Below, one piece after another: positions 45,460 to 55,347 of a stretch of DNA of 64,000 bases. The DNA comes from Pseudomonas wuhanensis (GTDB lineage: Bacteria > Pseudomonadota > Gammaproteobacteria > Pseudomonadales > Pseudomonadaceae): NCBI RefSeq assembly GCF_030687395.1, contig NZ_CP117430.1:4774001-4838000 (forward strand), written 5' to 3'. Made by a program: the position numbers and the translations under genes. How positions within the stretch are numbered: position 1 is the first letter of the stretch; every line of letters starts with the position of its first letter. Under the pieces are notes generated by a model. It was not told the origin of the DNA, ran no database searches, and worked only from the letters and a program-made list of their open reading frames with translations.

Positions 45460-47511
45460 TTAAAGGCTGTTGATCAGAGTGCTGAAGATTTCCTGCGCAG
45501 CCTTGATGATCTGTGAAGAGGCCGTGTAGTACTGCTGATATTTGACCAGGTTGCCGGTTTCCTCATCCAGATCGACACCGGACAACGAATCACGCGCGCC
45601 CTTGGCCTGGGTCAGGATGGCGGTTGTCGCAGCGGAATCGTTCGTGCCCTGGGCTGCCTTGGCGCCGACGTTTTCCACCAGCTTGCCGTACGCATCCGAC
45701 AGGCTGATGCCATTGCTCGTACCACCGGTTTCCACAGTCTTGCGAGTCTGCAAATCGATGACAGCGAGGCCATTACGGTTGTCCTTGGAGCTGGCGCCGG
45801 TCAGGGACACGCTGAAGCTGTCCAGTTCCTTCGGCGAGCCGTCCATGGACATTTCAAACGTGAAGGTGCGCTGCACCGGCGGGACGCTGCTGTCCATGAT
45901 CGCGTTGCCACTGGCATCGACCATTTTCACATCCACGCTCAGGGTGTTGCTTTGACCGGGGACGATGCTGCCGGTACCGATTTCGGCACCCGTGGCGTCC
46001 TTGACCGAATAGGTCTGGGAGGCACCGCCACCTGGACCGAAAACAATCTTGACCGGTGTCGAGTTTTTAATCCCTTCCTGAATGATTGCGCTGTCGGCAG
46101 CGTCGTAGATATTGAGCGATGACTTGAGGTCCGGCTGCTTGAGAATGCTGCCGGTTCCGGTGTTGCCAGAGCCATTGACGGCCGTCAGAGGCGCCGCTAC
46201 GGCAAGACGCTTCGGATCGGTGAGCACTGTCTGGATATCGCTGGCGCCACCACGGGTCGGTGTAACCTTGAAGCTGTCGCCAGCGCTCATGCCTGCCCCG
46301 CCCAGGGACAACTCAAAGCCATCGATCACCGGCGCCGGGGTGGTGCTGATGTTGAATGAGCCCATATCGGTGCCGTCCGAGCGGCGCACGCTGTAGTCCG
46401 TGGCGCTGGTGAACGTGACCTGATAATCGTTGATAGTCAGCTTGCCCGTGTCCTTGATGGTCACGTTCAGATTGCCCGACGCCGCGTTGTTGCCGGCGCT
46501 GGCAATACTGCGCTGGCTGATCAGCGCCGCACTGTTGATATTGCCGAACAGGGCTGCACCGAACTCACCGTTCTTGTCGATGCCTTGGGCAAGCTGAGTG
46601 TTGATCTGATCGGCGACCACCAGGGCTACACGACCCAATTCATTCATTGCCGGGTCGAGCACTTCGCTGCGATAACGCAGCAGGCCACCTATTTCGCCAC
46701 CCGTGATCACTGAGGTGATATCGATGGTGCTGGAGCCACGGTTCATCTGAATCGTCGAGCGGGTCGGATCAGTCTTGCCGGGGACCACTTCCAGGGTGTT
46801 GGCGGTATTGCCCATGACCAGCGGCTGGCCGCTGCCCAGATAAATGTCGTAGCTGGAACCGTTCTCAATGATTTGCGCACCGACCAGCTCGGACAATTGG
46901 CGGACCGTCTCGTTGCGCTGATCCAGCAAGTCATTAGGTTTTCCACCGTTGCTGGAAACCTCGAAAATCTTCTGGTTCAGTTGGGCAACGGTGCTTGCCA
47001 GTTTGTTGACTTGCGAAGCCATGTCCGCCAGGTTGCCATTGATGTTGGCATTCTGCTGGGTGAGCTGACTGGAGATCGAATTGAAGCGTTTGCTCAGGGC
47101 CTGCGCATCGCTGAGCAGCAGTTGCCGTGCCGCATCATCGGTCGGTGCCGAAGAGACGTTCTGCATGGAGCTGAAGAACTTGGTCAGTGCGCTGCTGATG
47201 CCGGTACTGCTGTCCGACAGCAACTTGTCTACCGGGGTAACCTGCGCCAGATAAGTGGCCGAATCACTATTGAGCGAAGTCGCGGTCTGCAACTGCGCAT
47301 CAAGGTAGCTGTTGTACACCCGACGCACATCGGCGAGGGTCGTACCGCTGCCGATGAACACATTGCCGAACTGATTCGAGGCCTTGGTACTCTGCACGGT
47401 TTGCTGACGCGAGTAGCCGGCCGTATCGACGTTAGCGATATTGTTGCCGGTAACCATCAACGAGGTTTGGCTAGCGGATAAACCCGACATCCCGATGTTG
47501 AGCAAACTCAT
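45460..47511 (-). CDS. flgK: Hook-associated protein FlgK
   Basis: FlgK (HAP1) is the first junction protein on the hook. The 683-residue product has the N-terminal rod/hook motif NIGMSGLSASQTSLMVTGNN and VDTAGYSRQQTV and the C-terminal motif EETGNLVKYQQYYTASSQII. A coiled-coil region follows at about 60-200. Length is in the range of Pseudomonas FlgK. It lies 23 bases after flgJ. Confidence 0.97.
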   Translation of the reverse strand: MSLLNIGMSGLSASQTSLMVTGNNIANVDTAGYSRQQTVQSTKASNQFGNVFIGSGTTLADVRRVYNSYLDAQLQTATSLNSDSATYLAQVTPVDKLLSDSSTGISSALTKFFSSMQNVSSAPTDDAARQLLLSDAQALSKRFNSISSQLTQQNANINGNLADMASQVNKLASTVAQLNQKIFEVSSNGGKPNDLLDQRNETVRQLSELVGAQIIENGSSYDIYLGSGQPLVMGNTANTLEVVPGKTDPTRSTIQMNRGSSTIDITSVITGGEIGGLLRYRSEVLDPAMNELGRVALVVADQINTQLAQGIDKNGEFGAALFGNINSAALISQRSIASAGNNAASGNLNVTIKDTGKLTINDYQVTFTSATDYSVRRSDGTDMGSFNISTTPAPVIDGFELSLGGAGMSAGDSFKVTPTRGGASDIQTVLTDPKRLAVAAPLTAVNGSGNTGTGSILKQPDLKSSLNIYDAADSAIIQEGIKNSTPVKIVFGPGGGASQTYSVKDATGAEIGTGSIVPGQSNTLSVDVKMVDASGNAIMDSSVPPVQRTFTFEMSMDGSPKELDSFSVSLTGASSKDNRNGLAVIDLQTRKTVETGGTSNGISLSDAYGKLVENVGAKAAQGTNDSAATTAILTQAKGARDSLSGVDLDEETGNLVKYQQYYTASSQIIKAAQEIFSTLINSL

Positions 47512-47534
47512 GGTTCAAACCTTATACCTTGTGC

Positions 47535-48833
47535 CTATAAAGGCGTGGTGGAAGCGCCCGCCGCAGCGTAGTTTTGGTAACTCGTCATCTGCTTGGCTAT
47601 CTGCGAAATCTTGCTTGCGTAATCCGGGTCGGTTGCATACCCGGCTTTTTGCAACTCGCGTACAAACTGTTCTGGGTTATCGGCCGACTTCAGCACATCT
47701 TGATAGCGATTATTGCTTTGCAGCAGCGTCACAAGGTCATGGAAGCTGTCTTTGTAAGAGCCGTAGGAACGGAACTCGGCCGTCTCCTTGACCATCTCGC
47801 CATTTCTGAATTCGCTGGTGATCGCCCGCGCCGAATCGCCCTTCCAGTTACTGCTGGCCTTGATGCCGAACAGGTTGTGGCTGCTGCTGCCATCCTGGGC
47901 GCGCATGACCGATTTACCCCAACCGGTTTCCAGGGCAGCCTGAGCCACCAGGTAACGCGGATCGACACCGATACGGTCCGCAGCCTCTTTGGCCATCGGC
48001 AGCATGGTGTTGACGAATTCGTCGGCGGAACTGAAGGCTTTCTTCGGCGGTGCCAGGGGTATTTGAGCCATGGCACGACCATAAATCTGCAGGCGCCCGC
48101 TGGTTGTCGTATCCGTTTGCGAAGCCAGCCAATCGCCGTTGTACAGGGGACCGGAACCGGTCTTGGTGCTCTGCGGCACCTGGATATTGTTCTGCGCCGT
48201 TGTGGCGGTCGTTGCAGGGGTCGATGCCGACGGCACCAGCCCGGCGAGCAAACGATCAGCCAGTTTCGGTGGCAGTGCCAGACGCCGCTGATTGATCAGC
48301 GCCATGTCGTTACGATGAGCACCCTCACCCGCGCTTGCCGGCGTTTTCACCGAGCGCGAAGCCCACAGCGGGCGCTCACCATTGAGACGCGACAGCGGCC
48401 CGTTGGTGGCGACCGTACCGGCGGCAATCGGCGTTTCCACCGCAGCTTTCGCGGCAGCTTGCTTGGCGGCAGACGCTGCCGCGGCCTCACCCGGCGCCAT
48501 CGGTTTATTCTTCGACATCTGGCGCATCAGTACGTCGGCCAGGCCGATACCACCGCCTTCGCGGGACAGGGAAACGGCCAACTGCTGGTCGTACATTTCC
48601 TGGTATTGCTTGGCCGCTGGTGTGTTGAGCGGATTGTCCTGGCCCAGCGCTTCGGTGGCCGAGCGCATGGACTTGAGCATTTCACCGAGGAACAGCGATT
48701 CGAATTCCTGCGCCACTTTGCGCATGTTCGCATCGCTGTTCTTGTCGCCGACCTTGAGCTGGTTCAGGCGGTTCAGGTCCGAATAGGAACCCGAGTCGCT
48801 GCTGCTGACCAGACCGCTTTTGCGCATATCCAT
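47535..48833 (-). CDS. flgJ: Flagellar rod-capping protein and peptidoglycan hydrolase FlgJ
   Basis: FlgJ caps the growing rod (N-terminal domain) and opens the peptidoglycan (C-terminal glucosaminidase). The 432-residue product has the rod-binding domain at about 40-115 (VAQEFESLFLGEMLKSMR), a long Ala-rich linker and a glucosaminidase domain at about 270-420 with the catalytic Glu in LVAQAALETGWGKSV and NLFGIKASSNWKG. The longer linker makes it larger than the enteric 313-residue protein; dual-domain forms are standard in gamma-proteobacteria. Confidence 0.96.
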   Translation of the reverse strand: MDMRKSGLVSSSDSGSYSDLNRLNQLKVGDKNSDANMRKVAQEFESLFLGEMLKSMRSATEALGQDNPLNTPAAKQYQEMYDQQLAVSLSREGGGIGLADVLMRQMSKNKPMAPGEAAAASAAKQAAAKAAVETPIAAGTVATNGPLSRLNGERPLWASRSVKTPASAGEGAHRNDMALINQRRLALPPKLADRLLAGLVPSASTPATTATTAQNNIQVPQSTKTGSGPLYNGDWLASQTDTTTSGRLQIYGRAMAQIPLAPPKKAFSSADEFVNTMLPMAKEAADRIGVDPRYLVAQAALETGWGKSVMRAQDGSSSHNLFGIKASSNWKGDSARAITSEFRNGEMVKETAEFRSYGSYKDSFHDLVTLLQSNNRYQDVLKSADNPEQFVRELQKAGYATDPDYASKISQIAKQMTSYQNYAAAGASTTPL

Positions 48834-48844
48834 GGTCGCCGTCC

Positions 48845-49954
48845 TCAGATCACGATCAGGTCGGCTTGCAACGCGCCGGCCTGCTTCAGCGCTTCGAGGA
48901 TCGCCATCAAGTCACCCGGTGCCGCGCCGACCTGGTTCACCGCACGGACGATTTCGTCGAGGGTGGTGCCCGGGCCGAACTTGAACATCGGCTTGGCTTC
49001 TTGTTGAGCGTTGACCCGCGAGCGCGGCACCACCGCCGTCTGCCCGTTGGACAGAGGGCCGGGCTGGCTGACGATCGGGTCTTCGGTAATGGTCACGGTC
49101 AGGCTGCCGTGGGTCACGGCGGCCGGGGAAACCTTGACGTTCTGGCCGATCACGATGGTGCCGGTGCGCGAGTTGATGATGACTTTCGCCACCGCCTGAC
49201 CCGGGTCGACTTCGAGGTTTTCGAGGATCGACAAATAGTCGACCCGCTGGCTCGGATCGAGTGGCGCGGTCACACGGATCGAACCACCGTCGATGGCCTG
49301 GGCGACGCCAGGGCCGAGCATGTTGTTGATCTTGTCGACGATGCGCTTGGCGGTGGTGAAGTCCGAACGGTTGAGGTTCAGGGTCAGGCTGTTGCCCTGA
49401 TTGAAACCGCTTGGCACCGCACGCTCGACCGATGCACCGCCAGGGATGCGACCGGCCGACGGAACGTTGACGGTGATCTTCGAACCGTCACGACCCTCGG
49501 CATCGAAACCGCCAACCACCAGGTTGCCCTGAGCGACGGCGTAGACGTTGCCGTCGATACCTTTGAGCGGCGTCAGCAGCAAGGTGCCGCCGCGCAGGCT
49601 CTTGGAGTTACCGATGGACGCTACGGTGATATCTATCTGCTGACCCGGCTTGGCAAACGCCGGCAGATCGGCACTGATCGACACGGCTGCGACGTTCTTC
49701 AATTGCACGTTGCCGGAACCTGCCGGCACCTTGATGCCGAACTGCGAAAGCATGTTGTTGAAAGTCTGCAGGGTAAACGGAGTCTGGGTCGTTTGGTCGC
49801 CGGTGCCGTTAAGCCCGACCACCAGGCCGTAACCGATCAATTGGTTGGAACGCACGCCGGAAATACTGGCGATATCCTTCAGCCGCTCGGCTTGAGCGTC
49901 GAATGCCGCGGACAGCAAAAGGACGCCCACCATCAGGTGTTTAAGATTCAACAT
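48845..49954 (-). CDS. flgI: Flagellar P-ring protein FlgI
   Basis: FlgI forms the periplasmic P ring around the rod. The product has a cleavable signal peptide (hydrophobic stretch ending FDAQA) followed by [31 protein letters not shown], which is quoted here only as the motif [16 protein letters not shown], and ends [14 protein letters not shown] prefer the ATG at 49954 (MLNLKHLM); a GTG two codons upstream directly follows the flgH stop. Normal length (369 residues). Confidence 0.97.
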   Translation of the reverse strand: MLNLKHLMVGVLLLSAAFDAQAERLKDIASISGVRSNQLIGYGLVVGLNGTGDQTTQTPFTLQTFNNMLSQFGIKVPAGSGNVQLKNVAAVSISADLPAFAKPGQQIDITVASIGNSKSLRGGTLLLTPLKGIDGNVYAVAQGNLVVGGFDAEGRDGSKITVNVPSAGRIPGGASVERAVPSGFNQGNSLTLNLNRSDFTTAKRIVDKINNMLGPGVAQAIDGGSIRVTAPLDPSQRVDYLSILENLEVDPGQAVAKVIINSRTGTIVIGQNVKVSPAAVTHGSLTVTITEDPIVSQPGPLSNGQTAVVPRSRVNAQQEAKPMFKFGPGTTLDEIVRAVNQVGAAPGDLMAILEALKQAGALQADLIVI

Positions 49955-49960
49955 AGCCAC

Positions 49961-50656
49961 CTAGAAAGGGAACAGCGGGCTGAGGAAGAAACGGTCGAAC
50001 CAGCCTGGCTGACTCGCATCGGCAAACGCACCGGTGCCCGAATAGGTGATGCGTGCATCGGCGACGCGGGTCGACGACACGGTGTTGTCAGTGGCGATGT
50101 CATCGGCGCGAACGAGGCCGGCAATCCGTACCAGTTCGTCACCGGTGTTGAGGGTTAGCCACTTCTCCCCGCGTACGGCGATGATGCCGTTGGGCAACAC
50201 GTCGGCGACGGTCACGGTGATCGAACCGGTCAGGCTGTTGCTCTGGCCGGACTTGCTGTCGCCCTTGGTGGCGCGGTCACCTTCGTAACCGACATCCAGA
50301 CTCAAGCTACCGCTGCCCACTGGATCGCTGGTGCTCAGGCCGCCCCCGAAAAACGAGCTCAGGCCGATGTCGGTCTTGCTGTTCTTGTCGATCTGCGAGT
50401 TGGCGTTCTTGCTCGCCTGTGTGCGCTCGTTCAGGGTGATGGTGATGATGTCACCGACCCGGAACGCCTTGCGGTCGCTGTACAGGTTCTGTTCGAAACC
50501 GGCCTGGTAGATCGAGCCGTTATTGGCGGCAGCCGGCAACGGCGTGCGCGGCAACACCGGGGCGTAGTAAGGGTCATTGGGCTTGGGCGGCGGGGCGACG
50601 CAGCCCGCGAGCACAACGGCCCCACTCAGTGCCAGAACAGATACAAAGCGATTCAT
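49961..50656 (-). CDS. flgH: Flagellar L-ring lipoprotein FlgH
   Basis: FlgH is the outer membrane L-ring lipoprotein. The 231-residue product has a lipoprotein signal with lipobox VLAGC (Cys at about residue 19), followed by [16 protein letters not shown], and family motifs [21 protein letters not shown] and [17 protein letters not shown] (quoted in part). It is followed without gap by flgI. Confidence 0.97.
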   Translation of the reverse strand: MNRFVSVLALSGAVVLAGCVAPPPKPNDPYYAPVLPRTPLPAAANNGSIYQAGFEQNLYSDRKAFRVGDIITITLNERTQASKNANSQIDKNSKTDIGLSSFFGGGLSTSDPVGSGSLSLDVGYEGDRATKGDSKSGQSNSLTGSITVTVADVLPNGIIAVRGEKWLTLNTGDELVRIAGLVRADDIATDNTVSSTRVADARITYSGTGAFADASQPGWFDRFFLSPLFPF

Positions 50657-50708
50657 GACCCTACCTCACGGTGTTGCAGGCGACCTCATGGCCGCCTCAT
50701 AGACTTGA

Positions 50709-51494
50709 TTACAGATTCTGCGTTACGAACGAGAGCATCTGGTCGGCGGTGGAGATCACCTTGGAGTTCATCTCGTAGGCGCGCTGAGTGGTGATCATGT
50801 TGACCATCTCTTCAACGGTGCTGACGTTGGACGTTTCCAGGGTGTTCTGCAGCGTGGTGCCGAAACCGGCGAGGCCCGGGGTGCCGACTTGCGGCGCGCC
50901 ACTGGCAGCGGTTTCCAGGAACAGGTTGTTACCCACCGCTTGCAGACCGGCCGGGTTGATGAAGTCGGCGGTTTGCAGGTTGCCGATCACCTGGGAGGCC
51001 GGGTTGCCGGCAACAGTGACAGACACGGTGCCGTCACGGCCGACGGTGAACGTCTGGGCGTCGTTCGGAATGACAATCGCCGGCTCCAGGGCGAAGCCGC
51101 TGGCGTTCACGATCTGACCGTTGGAGTCCAGGTGGAAGGTACCGTCACGGGTGTAGGCCGTGGTGCCATCCGGCTGCAGAATCTGGAAGAAACCGCGACC
51201 ATCGACGGCCAGGTCAAGCGGCTGCTCGGTTGTTTGCAAGCTACCAGCGGTGAAGTTTTTCTGGGTGCCGACAATGCGCACACCGGTACCCACTTGCAGA
51301 CCCGACGGCAATTCACTGTCCTGGGTCGACTGGGCGCCTGGCTGGCGTTTGATCTGGTACAGCAAGTCCTGGAACTCGGCGCGGTCACGTTTGAAACCCG
51401 TGGTCGATACGTTCGCCAGGTTGTTGGAAATGGTGGTGAGGTTGGTGTCCTGGGCGGACAGACCTGTTTTGGCAACCCATAGAGCCGGAAGCAT
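50709..51494 (-). CDS. flgG: Flagellar distal rod protein FlgG
   Basis: FlgG is the distal rod subunit. The 261-residue product has the rod/hook N-terminal motif ALWVAKTGLSAQDTNLTTIS and NNLANVSTTGFKRDRAEFQD, and the C-terminal motif NVSTVEEMVNMITTQRAYE. The insert GAQSTQDSELPSGLQVG, which distinguishes FlgG from other rod proteins, is present. Normal length. It lies 45 bases after flgF. Confidence 0.98.
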   Translation of the reverse strand: MLPALWVAKTGLSAQDTNLTTISNNLANVSTTGFKRDRAEFQDLLYQIKRQPGAQSTQDSELPSGLQVGTGVRIVGTQKNFTAGSLQTTEQPLDLAVDGRGFFQILQPDGTTAYTRDGTFHLDSNGQIVNASGFALEPAIVIPNDAQTFTVGRDGTVSVTVAGNPASQVIGNLQTADFINPAGLQAVGNNLFLETAASGAPQVGTPGLAGFGTTLQNTLETSNVSTVEEMVNMITTQRAYEMNSKVISTADQMLSFVTQNL

Positions 51495-51539
51495 TCGATT
51501 CTCCTCGTGCGCCTGTTTTACGGCGCGACGTTCTGATAA

Positions 51540-52280
51540 TTAGCTGATCTGCAAGACCCGAGCCATGGCCTGGTCATCGTCTTTGGCGGTGTTCATCATC
51601 TTGATGTGCAGCTCGAACTGCTTGGCCAGCGCCAGCACCGAGGTCATTTCTTCCACAGCATTGACGTTGCTCGACTCAAGGAACCCGGACACCAGTTTGA
51701 CGTTGGCATCGGCCTGCGCCGGCTTGCCATCCTTGGTGTGGATCGAACCGTCCAGGCCTTTGGTCATGTTCTTGAAGTCCGGGTTGACCAGTTTGATGCG
51801 GTCGACTTCGGCCATCACGCGAGGGCCTTCACCCATCGCACGGATGCTGATGGTGCCGTCTTCGCCGACTTCGATTTGCTGCTCGGGCGGCACGGCAATC
51901 GGCCCGCCGTTGCCTACCACCGGCATACCGTTGCCAGCACGCAGCACGCCCAGCGCGTCAACGTTCAGGCTGCCGGTGCGCACGTAGCTTTCACCGCCAT
52001 CGGGGTTCTGCACGGCGATCCAGCCGTTACCCTGCACCGCGACGTCGAGGTCGCGACCGGTTTGCACCAGCGCACCCGGGGAGAAGTCGGTGGCCGGACG
52101 TTCGCTCATGGCAAACGCACGCGCCGGAAAGCTGTCACCAAACACCGGCATCGAACGGGCCTGTTCCAGGTCTTTCTGAAAACCGTTGGTAGAGATGTTC
52201 GCCAGGTTGTTGGCATGAGCCTTCTGCGCCAGTGCATTCTGGCTGGCGCCGGTCATTGCCACATAAAGGTACTTGTCCAC
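51540..52280 (-). CDS. flgF: Flagellar proximal rod protein FlgF
   Basis: FlgF is a proximal rod subunit. The correct start is a GTG at 52280 (VDKYLYVAMTGASQNALAQK) with GAGGAAAG upstream; the longer open frame to 52604 runs through a REP element and is not coding. The 246-residue product has NNLANISTNGFQKDLEQA and the C-terminal NVNAVEEMTSVLALAKQFE. It starts the flgFGHIJKL operon. Confidence 0.96.
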   Translation of the reverse strand: MDKYLYVAMTGASQNALAQKAHANNLANISTNGFQKDLEQARSMPVFGDSFPARAFAMSERPATDFSPGALVQTGRDLDVAVQGNGWIAVQNPDGGESYVRTGSLNVDALGVLRAGNGMPVVGNGGPIAVPPEQQIEVGEDGTISIRAMGEGPRVMAEVDRIKLVNPDFKNMTKGLDGSIHTKDGKPAQADANVKLVSGFLESSNVNAVEEMTSVLALAKQFELHIKMMNTAKDDDQAMARVLQIS

Positions 52281-52336
52281 ACTCTTTCCTCTGCATGCCG
52301 GACGTTTGCCGCCCACCGCTGTACTGCTGAGCCATA

Positions 52337-52352
52337 AGCAATTTGCAGACCA
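52337..52352 (-). promoter_or_regulatory. Possible sigma-54 promoter of flgFGHIJKL
   Basis: The minus strand reads TGGTCT-GCAAA-TTGCT. The GG-N10-GC spacing and the -12 element are exact; the -24 has three mismatches outside GG. It lies 57 bases before the flgF start. Confidence 0.55.
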
Positions 52353-52493
52353 ACTTTTTTCTGGCGGCGCAGGGCCCGGCAAACAAAGGACTTGAGGGAT
52401 CGGAGGGGATTGGGGGGAATGTGTCGAAGACGAAAAACCGGCGGTGTTATGCCGGTTGGTGGCAAGGCTTGACCGAGGTGTTGGCAGTGCTTG

Positions 52494-52591
52494 CCTCTTC
52501 GCGGGCAAGCCCGCTCCCACAGGATCTTCGGTGAACACAGTATTTGTGAACAACAAAGAAACCTGTGGGAGCGGGCTTGCCCGCGAAGAGG
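52494..52591. repeat. REPIN between phhR and flgF
   Basis: Arms CCTCTTCGCGGGCAAGCCCG and its inverted copy enclose about 40 bases, followed inward by CTCCCACAGG. This is the same family as 4124-4211. The region 52281-52616 otherwise holds only the flgF promoter candidate and no gene. Confidence 0.9.
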
Positions 52592-52616
52592 CCAGCACAA
52601 ACACCGCACATGCCTG

Positions 52617-54176
52617 TTATGACTCGGTCTTGCCGACCTCATACTCACGCAACTTATTGGCAATGGTCGTATGCGAAACCCCCAACCGCTTGCCCAGTTG
52701 CCGACTGCTCGGATGCTCGGAATACAAACGCTCCAGCACCGCTTTTTCAAAGCGCCCGACAATCTCGTCCAAGCCGCCCTCAAGGGAAAAATCGCCAAGC
52801 GGCTGACGCACGCCGTAGTCCGGCAGACGAATGTGCTCGGCTTTGACGGTGCCGCCGTCACACAGGGAAACCGCCTGGAACAGTACGTTTTCCAACTGCC
52901 GCACGTTACCCGGCCAGTGATAGTGACTGAGCCGTTCCATCGCCGCCGGCGCCAGTTTCGGCAACGGGCAACCGATCTGCCGACTGGCCTGATCGAGGAA
53001 GTGCTCCACCAGCGGCGCCAGTCCGTCGAGGCATTCGCGCAGCGGCGGAATGTGCAGCGAGAGCACGTTCAAACGGTGGTACAAATCCTGGCGAAACTCA
53101 CCGCGAGCGCACAACTCGGACAAGTCCACTTGAGTCGCGCAGATCACCCGCACATCCAGATAAACCTCTTCATCACTGCCGACACGACGGAAGCAACCGT
53201 CCTGCAGAAAGCGCAGCAATTTCACTTGCAAGCGCGGGCTCATTTCGCCGACGCCATCGAGAAACAGCGTACCGCCCGCCGTCAGTTCCAACAGCCCGAG
53301 CTTGCCTTCGGCCCGTGCCCCTTCGAAGGCGCCGGGGCCGTAACCGAACAATTCGGTCTCGGCCATGGACTCCGGCAAGCCGGCGCAATTGAGCGCCATC
53401 AACGGTGATTGCCCACGCGGGCTCGCCAGGTGACAAGCCCGCGCCAACAACTCTTTGCCGGTGCCGGTTTCGCCTTCGATCAACAGCGGCGCATCCAGCG
53501 GCGCCATGCGCCGCGCTTCGCGAACCACCGCAGCCATCACTTTCGAGCTCTGGAAAATGCTGTCGAAGCCGCGCAATTCCTGCTTGCGCACGTTATAGAT
53601 GCGCTCACCCACCCGGTCCGCCCGGTGCAACGTCAACACCGCACCGGCCATGGCCTCGCTTTCGTCATGCTCCGATTGCAGCGGCGCGATGTCGGCGAGA
53701 AACACGTCACCCTTGACCTTGACCCGCAAGCCGTTGATCCGCGACTTGTTCGCGCGCACCAGCTCCGGCAAATCGAAATCCTCGGCGTACCGCGACAATG
53801 GAATCCCGGGCACCTCGTCCACCCGCACCCCGAGCAACTGCGCCGCCGCACGGTTGGCCGCGACGATGGAGCCGCCCATGTCGATCGACAGCACCGGAAA
53901 CTCCAGGGCACCGAGCAAGGCATTGAGCTCCATGTGCCGACGCTCGCTGGGCATCAGCCCTACGCGTTTGACGCCGAACACCCCACCAATCGCCTCGAAC
54001 TTCGGACGCAACGCCTGGAACTGAATATTGATCAGGTTCGGGCAGTGCAGATAGATAGCATTGCCGTGCTCACCGCCCACCTCGCCGCGGGCGACGTTGA
54101 TCCCGTACTCGACCAACAGGTTGAGAATGTCGCGCAGGATACCGATGCGGTTCTGGCAGTGGACTTTGATACGCAT
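52617..54176 (-). CDS. phhR: TyrR-family aromatic amino acid regulator PhhR
   Basis: PhhR controls phenylalanine and tyrosine catabolism. The 519-residue product has an N-terminal ACT domain (1-75, MRIKVHCQNRIGILRDIL), a PAS domain (about 85-190), an AAA+ domain with Walker A GETGTGKE at residues 235-242, and a C-terminal helix-turn-helix (SSRQLGKRLGVSHTTIANKL). At the sigma-54 contact loop it reads GAFEGA (282-287), not GAFTGA. It is divergent from phhABC across a 280-base region with a likely PhhR box. Confidence 0.95.
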   Translation of the reverse strand: MRIKVHCQNRIGILRDILNLLVEYGINVARGEVGGEHGNAIYLHCPNLINIQFQALRPKFEAIGGVFGVKRVGLMPSERRHMELNALLGALEFPVLSIDMGGSIVAANRAAAQLLGVRVDEVPGIPLSRYAEDFDLPELVRANKSRINGLRVKVKGDVFLADIAPLQSEHDESEAMAGAVLTLHRADRVGERIYNVRKQELRGFDSIFQSSKVMAAVVREARRMAPLDAPLLIEGETGTGKELLARACHLASPRGQSPLMALNCAGLPESMAETELFGYGPGAFEGARAEGKLGLLELTAGGTLFLDGVGEMSPRLQVKLLRFLQDGCFRRVGSDEEVYLDVRVICATQVDLSELCARGEFRQDLYHRLNVLSLHIPPLRECLDGLAPLVEHFLDQASRQIGCPLPKLAPAAMERLSHYHWPGNVRQLENVLFQAVSLCDGGTVKAEHIRLPDYGVRQPLGDFSLEGGLDEIVGRFEKAVLERLYSEHPSSRQLGKRLGVSHTTIANKLREYEVGKTES

Positions 54177-54316
54177 ATAAAGGCCCGTAACAGGGGAATC
54201 GAGGCCCGACGCAAGGAAATTTCTGCGCGAACGCCAAGTTAGTCGTCAAGATTATGTGACACCCACGATCCATTTCAAACATGGAAATATCAATACTTAC
54301 GCCACAGCAGCCAAAC

Positions 54317-54334
54317 CGTAACGAATACTTTACG
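54317..54334. promoter_or_regulatory. Probable TyrR/PhhR box upstream of phhA
   Basis: CGTAAC-GAATAC-TTTACG fits the TyrR-type operator TGTAAA-N6-TTTACA with nine of twelve matches (mismatches at positions 1 and 6 of the left half and the last base). It lies about 130 bases before the phhA ATG and about 40 bases upstream of the -24/-12 candidate. Confidence 0.65.
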
Positions 54335-54363
54335 AAACGCATGGCTTTTTCCTACATAAGGCG

Positions 54364-54379
54364 CGGAACACCTGCTGCA
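54364..54379 (+). promoter_or_regulatory. Possible sigma-54 promoter of phhABC
   Basis: CGGAAC-ACCTG-CTGCA has exact GG-N10-GC spacing with two mismatches in the -24 and one in the -12. It lies 78 bases before phhA. As I recall, phhA of P. aeruginosa needs RpoN while P. putida uses sigma-70 for PhhR targets, so either may hold here. Confidence 0.5.
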
Positions 54380-54456
54380 AAGTCGCATACCTTGGCGTAT
54401 CAATAATTCCAGAGCAGGACATAAAACAAGAACGTATCCCCTAGCAGGAGAGCAGC

Positions 54457-55242
54457 ATGAAGCAGACGCAATACGTGGCTCGTGAGCCCGATGCGCAAGG
54501 TTTTATCGACTACCCCGCCGAAGAACACGCGGTGTGGAACACGCTGATCACTCGCCAACTGAAAGTGGTCGAGGGTCGTGCGTGCCAGGAATACCTGGAC
54601 GGTATCGAAAAACTCGGTCTGCCCCACGACCGCATCCCGCAACTGGGTGAGATCAACAAAGTCCTCGGTGAAACCACCGGCTGGCAAGTTGCCCGAGTAC
54701 CCGCACTGATTCCCTTCCAGACCTTTTTCGAATTGCTGGCGAGCAAGCAGTTTCCGGTGGCGACCTTTATTCGTACACGCGAAGAGCTGGATTACCTGCA
54801 AGAGCCTGACATTTTCCACGAGATCTTTGGCCACTGTCCTCTGCTGACCAACCCCTGGTTCGCCGAATTCACCCACACCTACGGCAAACTCGGCCTGCAA
54901 GCTTCCAAGGAAGAGCGCGTGTACCTGGCGCGCCTGTACTGGATGACCATCGAGTTCGGTCTGGTCGACACACCGCAAGGCCTGCGTATCTACGGTGGCG
55001 GCATTCTGTCCTCGCCCAAAGAAACCGTTTACTGCCTGTCGGACGAGCCGGAGCATCAGGCGTTCGACCCGCTGGAATGCATGCGCACGCCATACCGCAT
55101 CGACATTCTGCAACCGCTGTACTTTGTCCTGCCGAACCTCAAGCGCCTGTTCGACCTGGCCCACGAAGACATCATGGGAATGGTCAAGCAAGGTATGCAG
55201 CTGGGGTTGCACACGCCGAAATTTCCGCCAAAAGCCGCGTGA
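54457..55242 (+). CDS. phhA: Phenylalanine-4-hydroxylase PhhA
   Basis: PhhA hydroxylates phenylalanine to tyrosine using oxygen, non-haem iron and tetrahydropterin. The 261-residue product carries the iron ligands His121 and His126 (IFHEIFGHCPLL) and Glu166 (YWMTIEFGL), at the same numbers as in the P. aeruginosa enzyme as I recall. AGGAG lies 8 bases before the ATG. The cofactor is recycled by PhhB, encoded next, and tyrosine is transaminated by PhhC. Confidence 0.98.
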   Translation: MKQTQYVAREPDAQGFIDYPAEEHAVWNTLITRQLKVVEGRACQEYLDGIEKLGLPHDRIPQLGEINKVLGETTGWQVARVPALIPFQTFFELLASKQFPVATFIRTREELDYLQEPDIFHEIFGHCPLLTNPWFAEFTHTYGKLGLQASKEERVYLARLYWMTIEFGLVDTPQGLRIYGGGILSSPKETVYCLSDEPEHQAFDPLECMRTPYRIDILQPLYFVLPNLKRLFDLAHEDIMGMVKQGMQLGLHTPKFPPKAA

Positions 55243-55347
55243 CCCGCGCCTTTTGGCATCAAGTGAGTCTGTTACGGATCGCCGCTTTGCTTTAGCGTGG
55301 TCCCACTGACGACCGTTTTTCAAAACACTCGATTTCAGGAACACATC

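Noticed and set aside
54400..55344. 314-residue minus-strand open frame opposite phhA
   Set aside because: Antisense of phhA, which has all its iron ligands.
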